NCBI RefSeq assembly: GCF_943913055.1
Contig: NZ_CALTWS010000081.1
Location: 1-10,955, forward strand
DNA from: an uncultured Brevundimonas sp.
GTDB taxonomy: Bacteria; Pseudomonadota; Alphaproteobacteria; Caulobacterales; Caulobacteraceae
Reading direction: 5' to 3'
DNA: 10,955 nucleotides
Part shown: in pieces, positions 1-6,244 of the stretch
How the letters are laid out: every line of letters starts with the position of its first letter
Numbering within the stretch: the first letter of the stretch is position 1
Program-made: the position numbers and the translations under genes
The notes under the pieces: generated by a model
What the model was told of the DNA's origin: nothing
Databases searched by the model: none
What the model saw: the letters and a program-made list of their open reading frames with translations, nothing else

Positions 1-6
1 GGGGGA

Positions 7-144
7 CCGCGCGTAGCGGGGTGGAGGGGGCGACTCGGTGGAGAGCGGTTAGCGACTGCACTGTCTGACGCCTGCGCCGCCCCCTCCGTCACGGCGCAAA
101 GACGCGCCGCGACACCTCCCCATCGCTCCGCGACAGGGAGGGGA
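7..144. repeat. Cluster of GC-rich inverted repeats upstream of the TerC gene
   Basis: This gene-free leader is made of hairpins. CCGC/GCGG pairs at 7-10/16-19. A perfect 10-base inverted repeat pairs GGAGGGGGCG (23-32) with CGCCCCCTCC (78-87). CGGCGC/GCGCCG pairs at 92-97/104-109 around a 6-base loop. CCTCCC (115-120) pairs with GGGAGG (136-141), with an inner TCGC/GCGA stem at 123-126/130-133. CCCCTCC (81-87) can also pair with GGAGGGG (137-143), so alternative folds exist. The core ATCGCTCCGCGA (122-133) is nearly the same as the core of the repeat at 4478-4507, which suggests a dispersed repeat family. No credible coding sequence was seen here. Confidence 0.7.
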
Positions 145-172
145 CTGTTCGTTCACCTCGGCCAATCCCCTT

Positions 173-189
173 GGCGCGTTCGCCGCGCC
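173..189 (+). promoter_or_regulatory. Stem-loop in the TerC gene leader
   Basis: GGCGCG (173-178) and CGCGCC (184-189) form a perfect 6-base-pair stem with a TTCGC loop. It ends 16 bases before the ATG at 206. No U-tract follows, so it is not a typical terminator. A short purine run (195-200, AGAGAG) after it is a weak ribosome-binding candidate. Any regulatory role is inference. I could not recognise the yybP-ykoY manganese riboswitch that often precedes TerC-family genes. Confidence 0.35.
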
Positions 190-205
190 CCGCTAGAGAG
201 CGCGA

Positions 206-1045
206 ATGGAATTCGCAGAACTCTTCTCCGCCGACGCCCTGGCCGCCCTCGGTCAGGTGCTGATGATCGACCTGGTCCTGGCCGGCGACAATGCCGTTGC
301 CGTGGGCCTGGCTGCCGCCGCCCTGCCCGCCGAACAGCGCCGCAAGGCCATTCTGATCGGCCTGGCCGCCGCCGTCGTCATGCGGATCGGCTTTGCCCTG
401 ATCACCGTCCAGCTTCTGGCCATCGTCGGCCTGCTGCTGGCCGGCGGCGTGCTGCTGCTCTGGGTGTGCTGGAAGATGTGGCGCGAGCTGCGCGAACAGG
501 CCACCCACGATCAGGCCGAGGCCCAGCGCGAGCTGGAACTGGCCCAGCAGATCGAGCACGGCGGCGGACCCTCGCCCGAGGAGTTGGGCATCAAGCGCAA
601 GAGCTTCGGCGCGGCCCTGCTCCAGATCATGATTGCCGACGTCACCATGTCGCTGGACAACGTCTTGGCCGTGGCCGGCGCGGCGCACGAACACCCCTGG
701 ATCATGGTCTTCGGCCTGGTCCTGTCGATCGCCCTGATGGGCGTGGCCGCGACCTTCATCGCCAAGCTGCTGACCAAGCATCGCTGGATTGGCTACGTCG
801 GCCTGATCATCGTCCTGTACGTCGCCCTGCACATGATCTGGGACGGTGCCCGCTCCGTCATCGTCCGTACCGACCGCATGGCCGAGTTCAACGCCGCCGC
901 CCCCGCCTGGCTGGACATCACGCCCGAAGACGAGGCCAAATATCTGAAGGGGGTCCGCAGCGAGGACAGCGCCCTGCCCGCACCGGCCACACCGCAGCCG
1001 TCAGCCGCACCACCGGTGACGCCGCCGGTGCCCGCCCCCGAATAA
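206..1045 (+). CDS. TerC/YjbE-family integral membrane protein, possible manganese exporter
   Basis: 279-residue polytopic membrane protein. Two related membrane segments carry the family's acidic signatures: DLVLAGDNA at about 22-30 and ADVTMSLDNVLAVAG at about 144-158, so D22, D28, D145 and D151 are the likely ion-handling residues. Further hydrophobic segments lie at about 44-65, 68-90, 165-188 and 195-212. A charged, Glu/Gln-rich loop (about 92-132) separates the two halves, and the C-terminal tail (about 255-279) is rich in Pro and Ala. TerC-family members such as Alx, MntP-linked TerC and YjbE are tied to manganese export or metal loading of exported enzymes. The second motif looks most like the YjbE branch. 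The ATG at 206 is preceded by a weak AGAGAG. The gene ends at a strong terminator facing metG. The name TerC does not by itself imply tellurite resistance. Family is confident; substrate is inferred. Confidence 0.9.
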   Translation: MEFAELFSADALAALGQVLMIDLVLAGDNAVAVGLAAAALPAEQRRKAILIGLAAAVVMRIGFALITVQLLAIVGLLLAGGVLLLWVCWKMWRELREQATHDQAEAQRELELAQQIEHGGGPSPEELGIKRKSFGAALLQIMIADVTMSLDNVLAVAGAAHEHPWIMVFGLVLSIALMGVAATFIAKLLTKHRWIGYVGLIIVLYVALHMIWDGARSVIVRTDRMAEFNAAAPAWLDITPEDEAKYLKGVRSEDSALPAPATPQPSAAPPVTPPVPAPE

Positions 1046-1048
1046 AAG

Positions 1049-1076
1049 AAAGGCCCGGAGCGATCCGGGCCTTTTT
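1049..1076. terminator. Bidirectional intrinsic terminator between the TerC gene and metG
   Basis: GGCCCGGA (1052-1059) and TCCGGGCC (1064-1071) form a perfect 8-pair stem with a GCGA tetraloop. AAA/TTT pairs on the flanks can extend it. On the plus strand five T residues follow (1072-1076). Read on the minus strand, the stem is followed by TTTCTTTT. It can therefore stop both the TerC transcript and the convergent metG transcript, whose stop codons lie on either side. Confidence 0.93.
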
Positions 1077-1096
1077 CGTTGCCGTGATGCTCGGCG

Positions 1097-2803
1097 TCAG
1101 CTGTCGCTGCCGCCGAACCGCTCTGACCATTCCGCGACCTGGCTGTCCTCGATCTTGGTGAACAGCACAGCGGCGGCGGCCACGGCCTGGCCGCGCGGCA
1201 ACTGGTCCAGCAGGAGTGCATCGGCCTCGGGCCAGCTCAGATCCGTCGCCCCGACCGTGGTCGCGATCCTGGCCGCCGTCTCCGGCATGATCGGTGCGGC
1301 CAGACGCGCGAACAGGGCGACCAGATTCAGGCCGGTCCGTACCGCGACGCCCGAGCGCTCGACGTCGGTCTTGAACGCCGTCCAGGGCGCCGCTTCCTGC
1401 AGATACTCATTGCCCAGCACCCAGACGGCGCGCAGGGCGGCCGCCGCCTTGCGGAACTCCATGGCTTCGAATTGGGCCGTGGCCTCGGCGATGCCGGCGC
1501 GCATATCGGCCTCCAGCCTGGCCTCCAGCGGCCCCGGTTCACCGCCGTCCGGCACGACGCCGCCGAACTTGCTCTCGGCGAATTTGACGATGCGGTTGAC
1601 GAAATTGCCCAGCACATCGGCCAGGTCCTTGTTCGTCGTCGACTGGAACTGCTCCCAGGTGAAGGCCGCGTCGGAATGCTCGGGCCCGTACGCAGTCAGA
1701 TGCCAGCGCCAGATGTCGGCAGGCAACAGCTCCAGCGCCTGATCCATGAAGACGCCGCGCTTCTGCGACGTCGAGAACTTGCCGCCATACCAGTTCAGCC
1801 AGTTGAAGGCCTTCAGCGTATCGACCGTCTTCCACGGCTCGCCACTGCCCAGAATGGTCGCCGGGAAGCTGACGGTGTGGAAGGCGACATTGTCCTTGCC
1901 CATGAACTGGACGTAGCGGACGTCATCGGCACCCTCGTCCGTCCGCCACCAGTCGCGCCAGGTCCGGCCCGTCGCATCGGCCCATTCCTCGGTCGCGCCG
2001 ATGTATTCGATGGGGGCATCGAACCAGACGTAGAAGACCTTGCCTTCCATGCCCGGACGCGGCCCGCCGTCGGCCCCCACCACCGGCACGCCCCATTTCA
2101 GGTCGCGCGTGATGCCCCGGTCGATCAGACCCTCGTCCAGATGCTTGTAAGCGATCGATTTGGCCAGCGGCTGCCAGTCGCTCTTGGAATCGATCCAGGC
2201 CCGGATGTCGTCCGCCAACTTGGTCTGCAGCAGATACAGGTGCCGCGTGTCGCGCACCTCCAGGTTCCGTGACCCGGATACCGCCGAATAGGGATCGATC
2301 AGATCCGTCGGGTCCAGCAGACGCCCGCAGTTGTCGCACTGATCGCCGCGCGCCCCGACGTGACCACAGTGCGGACAGGTCCCCTCCACATAGCGGTCGG
2401 GCAGGAAGCGCGCGTCGTCGACGGAATAGATCATCCGGTCTACACGTTCCTCGATCAGGCCGCGCTCTTCCAGCACCTTGGCGAAATGCTGGGTCAGGCG
2501 CTGATTGGGCGCATTCGAGGACCGGCCGAACCAGTCGTAGCTGAGCCCAAAAGCCTGGCCCGCCGCCTTCTGGATCTCGTGCTGCTCGTCGCAATAGGTC
2601 CGCACATCCTGACCAGCGGCGGCAGCGGCCAGCTCGGCCGGGGTGCCGTGCTCATCGGTGGCGCAGATGTAGAGCACCTCATGACCTTGGGCCCGCTTGA
2701 ACCGCGCATAGACATCCGCCGGCAGCATGGAACCCGCCAGATTCCCCAGATGCTTGATGCCGTTGATGTACGGCAGGGCCGAGGTGATCAGGATGCGGGA
2801 CAT
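1097..2803 (-). CDS. metG: Methionyl-tRNA synthetase
   Basis: 568-residue class I aminoacyl-tRNA synthetase that charges tRNA-Met, including initiator tRNA, in the cytoplasm. The Rossmann catalytic domain starts with SALPYINGIKHLGN, the HIGH-type signature in HLGN form at about 18-21. The connective domain carries one zinc knuckle, C143-x2-C146 and C156-x2-C159. The KMSKS-type loop is KFSTSQKRG at about 342-350, a variant I associate with alphaproteobacterial enzymes. The helical anticodon domain begins near DLADVLGNFVNR (393-404). The protein stops soon after it, so the C-terminal tRNA-binding module of the longer E. coli MetG is absent. The ATG at 2803 agrees with the conserved N-terminus. 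No Shine-Dalgarno is visible; the leader is C-rich and complementary to the upstream G-tract array. The gene lies 98 bases downstream of the MATE gene on the same strand. Confidence 0.97.
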   Translation of the reverse strand: MSRILITSALPYINGIKHLGNLAGSMLPADVYARFKRAQGHEVLYICATDEHGTPAELAAAAAGQDVRTYCDEQHEIQKAAGQAFGLSYDWFGRSSNAPNQRLTQHFAKVLEERGLIEERVDRMIYSVDDARFLPDRYVEGTCPHCGHVGARGDQCDNCGRLLDPTDLIDPYSAVSGSRNLEVRDTRHLYLLQTKLADDIRAWIDSKSDWQPLAKSIAYKHLDEGLIDRGITRDLKWGVPVVGADGGPRPGMEGKVFYVWFDAPIEYIGATEEWADATGRTWRDWWRTDEGADDVRYVQFMGKDNVAFHTVSFPATILGSGEPWKTVDTLKAFNWLNWYGGKFSTSQKRGVFMDQALELLPADIWRWHLTAYGPEHSDAAFTWEQFQSTTNKDLADVLGNFVNRIVKFAESKFGGVVPDGGEPGPLEARLEADMRAGIAEATAQFEAMEFRKAAAALRAVWVLGNEYLQEAAPWTAFKTDVERSGVAVRTGLNLVALFARLAAPIMPETAARIATTVGATDLSWPEADALLLDQLPRGQAVAAAAVLFTKIEDSQVAEWSERFGGSDS

Positions 2804-2810
2804 GGGTGCC

Positions 2811-2923
2811 GGGGCTTAGGTTCTAGGGTTTAGGGGTTAGTGGCGAGTGCTGCTCGATATCGCAACCCCGCATTCTCCAATCCCCAGTCCCTAACCCTAC
2901 CCTAATCCCTGATCCCTAACCCC
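2811..2923 (-). repeat. Telomere-like G-tract array with a complementary arm, between the MATE gene and metG
   Basis: Read on the minus strand, seven runs of three or four G lie at 2923-2920, 2916-2914, 2909-2907, 2902-2900, 2897-2895, 2891-2889 and 2885-2882. They are separated by 2-4 bases such as TTA, ATTA and TA, giving degenerate GGGTTA/GGGATTA units. This fits the G-quadruplex pattern. The array spans the MATE stop codon (2902-2904). A second block at 2811-2840 has C-runs on the minus strand (CTAACCCCTAAACCCTAG and nearby) and can pair imperfectly with the array; for example TAGGGTTAGGG pairs with one bulge. The second block ends just before the metG ATG. Origin and role are unknown. 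Confidence 0.75.
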
Positions 2924-4263
2924 TGCGACGGCAGTCGCCGCGCCACCCGCACGAACCGTCCCGTCAGCAGCACCGACGACACCAGGCTGGCGATGATTAC
3001 CGCCCAGACCAGGCCATCCACGCCGATCCGGTGGGCCAACACCCAACCCAGCGGCATCATGATCAGGCTGTAGGCTGCGAAATGCATGATCGTCGGCCAC
3101 CAGACATCGCCCGCCGCCCGGTTGGCCGAGGCCGCGACCACCTGGATGGCGTCCGCCACGAAGAACAGCGTCGCCAGGATCAGCGCCGGCACGACCACGG
3201 CCAGCAGGACCGGATCGCGATTATAGGCGCTGGCGATCAGCCCCGCCGTTGGCCAGACCAGCAGCGCGACCACCAGACTGAGGACCGTCACGACGCCCAG
3301 CCCCACCAGCCCGGCCCGCATCACCCCGCGCCCGTCGTTGGCGCCGTAGGCCTTGCCCACCAGCACCGCCGTCGCCGACGACATGCCCATGGGGATCATG
3401 AAGACGATGGCCGAGACATTCAGCACGATGGTCCAGGCCGAGGTCTCGATCGCCCCCAGCTGTCCGGCGATGAAGGTCATGGCGGCAAACGCACCGACCT
3501 CGATGAAATAGCTGGAGCCCGCGCCATAGCCGACCTTGCGCTGTTCGTGCTCGGCGACCGGGTCGCGTCTGGGTTTGCTGAAGATGCCCAGCGCCCGCGC
3601 CTCGGGCAGGCGAACGATGTAGACGATCAGAAACACCGCCAGCGACGTCCGCGCAAAGAAGGTCGCCCAGGCCGAGGCGACGGCCCCATCGACACCAAGC
3701 CCCAGCAGGTCCGGCACCAACAGCAGGTTCAGCGCCAGATTGATGCCGTTCGCGACCCACATGGCCCACATTCCCGCACGCGGCCGGTTCATCGCCTCCA
3801 GAAAGAACTGCGCCGCGACGCTGACCAGATAGCCCGGCATGGACAGGGCAAAGACGATCAGGACCGGCGAGGCCCCCTCCCCCAGCCCGTCGGCCAGCCC
3901 CATGTTCTGCAGGGCCCACGGCCCGACCAGGATCAGCCCCAGCATGGACACGATGCCGATCTGCAGCGAATAGACGACGCCGCGCCGCAGCACGCCGCCG
4001 ACCTCGGCCCGCCGCCCTTCGCCCAGATACTGGGCCGTCAGGACCTGCACCCCCATCATCAGCCCGACCGCCGTGGTCACGATGATCGCTGTCGGGGCCA
4101 GGGCCAGCGAACTGTAGGCCAGCTCGATCCCCGAATAGTTGCCGACCACGATCACATCGGTCAGCCCCATCGTCATGATCCCGATCCGCGCCAGCACCAC
4201 CGGCCAGGCCAGATGCAGCAGGTCGCGCAGGGTCGAACGGGTCTGAAGGCTGAGGCTGAACAT
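2902..4263 (-). CDS. MATE-family multidrug/toxic-compound exporter
   Basis: 453-residue polytopic inner-membrane protein with about twelve hydrophobic segments in two pseudo-symmetric halves joined by a charged linker (about 226-245). Family-like features are the start LLHLAWPVVLARIGIMTMGL (15-34), the GVQVLTAQYLGEGRR loop (71-85), and in the second half IPMGMSSATAVLVGKAYGA (290-308), where NorM-type proteins carry the matching conserved loop. MATE proteins expel cationic or drug-like compounds using a proton or sodium gradient; this substrate cannot be named from sequence. The ATG at 4263 begins near the first amphipathic stretch and has no clear Shine-Dalgarno. The last six residues (GLGIRD) and the stop codon are encoded within the telomere-like array, so the tail was probably rewritten by it. 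The gene diverges from mccB and may be co-transcribed with metG. Confidence 0.9.
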   Translation of the reverse strand: MFSLSLQTRSTLRDLLHLAWPVVLARIGIMTMGLTDVIVVGNYSGIELAYSSLALAPTAIIVTTAVGLMMGVQVLTAQYLGEGRRAEVGGVLRRGVVYSLQIGIVSMLGLILVGPWALQNMGLADGLGEGASPVLIVFALSMPGYLVSVAAQFFLEAMNRPRAGMWAMWVANGINLALNLLLVPDLLGLGVDGAVASAWATFFARTSLAVFLIVYIVRLPEARALGIFSKPRRDPVAEHEQRKVGYGAGSSYFIEVGAFAAMTFIAGQLGAIETSAWTIVLNVSAIVFMIPMGMSSATAVLVGKAYGANDGRGVMRAGLVGLGVVTVLSLVVALLVWPTAGLIASAYNRDPVLLAVVVPALILATLFFVADAIQVVAASANRAAGDVWWPTIMHFAAYSLIMMPLGWVLAHRIGVDGLVWAVIIASLVSSVLLTGRFVRVARRLPSQGLGIRD

Positions 4264-4574
4264 GGGACGCGGCTAAGGCCACGGGGATTGAGCGGGGTCA
4301 ACAGGGTTTCATGCAGTCAGATATAAGGAGCGCTGATTGCTCACCTCCCCGTTCGCGTCAGGCGAATGGGGAGGACAGATCGGCGCGCAGCGACGATCAG
4401 GAGGGGGCAGCTCCGTCAGCACCGGAGAGGTCTCGAATATCGCTGTCGGCGGCCAATGTCGCCCCCCCTGCGCCGCTCCCTCCTGATCGCTGCGCGATCT
4501 GTCCTCCCACCGGCCTGCGCCGATGTGGAGGTGTACCGCTTCCCCCGCCGCCTCAACCGCCCTAAACCAGCCCC
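4264..4574. other. Divergent intergenic region between the MATE gene and mccB
   Basis: These 311 bases have no believable gene. Short open frames across them translate to low-complexity Arg/Pro-rich peptides. About half of the region is the inverted-repeat element at 4342-4508. Promoters for both divergent genes should lie here, but I cannot point to a convincing -35/-10 pair. The 66 bases just before mccB (4509-4574) are C-rich and lack a clear ribosome-binding site. Confidence 0.6.
4342..4508. repeat. Large inverted-repeat element with a nested hairpin
   Basis: A hairpin at 4344-4374 pairs CCTCCCCGTTCGC with GCGAATGGGGAGG (13 positions, one G-T wobble, 5-base loop GTCAG). It overlaps the left arm of a longer inverted repeat, 4370-4405 against 4478-4507. 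All 30 bases of the right arm are matched in the left arm, which carries two extra triplets, GCG (4383-4385) and CGA (4394-4396). The 72-base interior has a small CTCCG/CGGAG hairpin (4411-4415/4423-4427). There is no coding capacity and no obvious target-site duplication. It resembles a REP/BIME-type or MITE-like element; the type is inferred. Confidence 0.75.
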
Positions 4575-6182
4575 ATGCCCAAGCTGACGTCCCTGATCGA
4601 TACCAGCAGCGCCGCCTTCAAGGCCCTGCATGCTCACAACACCGCCCTGAACGCCGAGCTGCGCGACAAGGTCGCCAAGGCGGCGCTGGGCGGATCACAG
4701 GCGTCTCGCGACCGCCATGTCTCGCGCGGCAAGCTGCTGCCGCGCGACCGAGTCGAACGCCTGCTGGACCCCGGCTCGCCGTTTCTGGAGATCGGGCAAC
4801 TGGTCGCCAACGGCATGTATGGCGACGCCAAGGACCCTGACGGTGCCCCCGGCGCAGGCATGATCTGCGGCATCGGCCGCGTCTCGGGCCGCGAGGTCAT
4901 GATCGTGGCCAACGACCCGACGGTGAAGGGCGGCGCCTACTTCTCCCTGACGGTCAAGAAACACCTGCGCGCGCAAGAGATCGCCGAACAGAACAACCTG
5001 CCCTGCGTCTATCTGGTCGACTCCGGCGGGGCCAACCTGCCGCACCAGGCCGAGGTCTTTCCCGACCGCGACCACTTCGGCCGCATCTTCTTCAACCAGG
5101 CGCGGATGAGCGCGAAGGCCATCCCCCAGATCGCCTGCGTGATGGGCTCCTGCACCGCCGGCGGAGCCTATGTTCCGGCCATGTCGGACGAGACGGTCAT
5201 CGTCCGCAATCAGGGCACCATCTTCCTGGCCGGCCCGCCCCTGGTGAAGGCCGCCACCGGCGAGGTCATCAGCGCCGAGGAACTGGGCGGGGCCGAAACC
5301 CACGGCCGCAAATCCGGCGTCGTCGACTATGTCGCCGAGAACGATGAGCATGCGCTGGAGATCGTGCGCGACATCGTCGGCCATCTGAACAGCGTCAAAC
5401 CCATGCCGCTCGATGTGCGCGAACCGCGCGCGCCCGCGCTCGATCCGGAAGAGCTGTACGGCATCATCCCCGACGACGTCCGCGCCCCTTATGATGTGCG
5501 CGAGGTTATCGCCCGCACCGTCGATGGCTCTGAGTTCGAGGAGTTCAAGGCCCTGTACGGCACCACCCTGGTCTGCGGCTTCGCGCGCATCTGGGGCTAT
5601 CCGGTCGCCATCCTGGCCAACAACGGCGTGCTGTTCTCCGAGGCCGCCGTGAAGGGGGCGCACTTCATCGAACTGGCGTGCAAGCGCAAGATTCCGCTGG
5701 TCTTCCTGCAGAACATCAGTGGCTTCATGGTCGGCGGCAAGTACGAGTCCGAGGGTATCGCCAAGCACGGGGCCAAGCTGGTCACCGCCGTCGCCAGTGC
5801 CGAGGTGCCCAAGTTCACCGTCCTGATCGGCGGCAGTTTCGGGGCCGGCAACTACGGCATGTGCGGCCGCGCCTTCAATCCGCGCTTCCTGTTCACCTGG
5901 CCCAACGCGCGGATCAGCGTCATGGGCGGCGAACAGGCGGCCAGCGTTCTCGCCACCGTTCACCGCGACGCCGACACCTGGACCGAGGATCAGGCCGAGG
6001 CCTTCAAGGCCCCGATCCGCCAGAAATACGAGGACGAGGGCAACCCCTACTACGCCACCGCCCGCCTGTGGGACGACGGTATCATCGACCCGGTCCAGAC
6101 CCGGGATGTGCTGGGCCTGGCTATCAGTGCCTCGCTCAATGCCCCCATCCCGGAGACGACGTTCGGCGTGTTCAGGATGTAG
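4575..6182 (+). CDS. mccB: Methylcrotonoyl-CoA carboxylase, carboxyltransferase (beta) subunit
   Basis: 535 residues, the usual length for MccB. It transfers carboxyl from carboxybiotin to 3-methylcrotonyl-CoA, giving 3-methylglutaconyl-CoA in leucine/isovalerate breakdown. Two crotonase-like halves are visible. The N-terminal half has VDSGGANLPHQ (148-158), the oxyanion segment GSCTAGGAYVPAMSD (191-205) and FLAGPPLVKAATGE (217-230). The C-terminal half has LQNISGFMVG (378-387), GGSFGAGNYGMCGRAF (419-434), WPNARISVMGGEQAASVL (442-459) and the terminal LWDDGIIDP (498-506). Together these favour methylcrotonyl-CoA over propionyl-CoA or geranyl-CoA, though geranyl-CoA carboxylase is a close relative. 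The enzyme needs a biotin carboxylase/carrier partner (MccA), which is not in this window. The hydratase gene follows after 62 bases on the same strand. No clear Shine-Dalgarno precedes the ATG, but the N-terminus matches the family. Confidence 0.93.
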   Translation: MPKLTSLIDTSSAAFKALHAHNTALNAELRDKVAKAALGGSQASRDRHVSRGKLLPRDRVERLLDPGSPFLEIGQLVANGMYGDAKDPDGAPGAGMICGIGRVSGREVMIVANDPTVKGGAYFSLTVKKHLRAQEIAEQNNLPCVYLVDSGGANLPHQAEVFPDRDHFGRIFFNQARMSAKAIPQIACVMGSCTAGGAYVPAMSDETVIVRNQGTIFLAGPPLVKAATGEVISAEELGGAETHGRKSGVVDYVAENDEHALEIVRDIVGHLNSVKPMPLDVREPRAPALDPEELYGIIPDDVRAPYDVREVIARTVDGSEFEEFKALYGTTLVCGFARIWGYPVAILANNGVLFSEAAVKGAHFIELACKRKIPLVFLQNISGFMVGGKYESEGIAKHGAKLVTAVASAEVPKFTVLIGGSFGAGNYGMCGRAFNPRFLFTWPNARISVMGGEQAASVLATVHRDADTWTEDQAEAFKAPIRQKYEDEGNPYYATARLWDDGIIDPVQTRDVLGLAISASLNAPIPETTFGVFRM

Positions 6183-6195
6183 GCTGCAGGAAACT

Positions 6196-6217
6196 CTTCT
6201 TCCGATGACGGGAGAAG
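6196..6217 (+). promoter_or_regulatory. Weak intercistronic hairpin with a displaced Shine-Dalgarno-like run
   Basis: CTTCTTCC (6196-6203) and GGGAGAAG (6210-6217) can form an 8-position stem with one wobble and a GATGAC loop. The GGGAGAAGGA purine run (6210-6219) is the only good Shine-Dalgarno-like sequence in this gap, yet it ends 25 bases before the hydratase ATG at 6245. There is no T-tract, so termination is not suggested. Function is uncertain. Confidence 0.3.
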
Positions 6218-6244
6218 GATCACGATTGAAACGTTAGGCCTCCC

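Noticed and set aside
1..205. Possible yybP-ykoY manganese riboswitch upstream of the TerC-family gene
   Set aside because: I could not find the conserved purine-rich loop motifs; the hairpins present fit an intergenic repeat better. A covariance-model scan would settle it.
89..832. Minus-strand open frame of 247 codons opposite the TerC gene
   Set aside because: It is antisense to a well-supported membrane protein, is low-complexity (Gly, Gln, Asp, His) and has no recognisable domain; typical shadow frame in GC-rich DNA.
3031..4326. Plus-strand open frame of 431 codons opposite the MATE gene
   Set aside because: Its His/Asp/Gln/Arg-rich translation with no hydrophobic or domain pattern is the mirror of the MATE membrane segments.
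4311..4587. Short plus-strand frames across the MATE/mccB intergenic region
   Set aside because: Their translations are Arg/Pro-rich products of the inverted-repeat element and C-rich leader, with no ribosome-binding site and no similarity to known small proteins.
4695..5963. Minus-strand open frame of 422 codons opposite mccB
   Set aside because: It is antisense to a full set of MccB motifs, has a repetitive Gly/Asp/Ala/His composition and shows no family signature.
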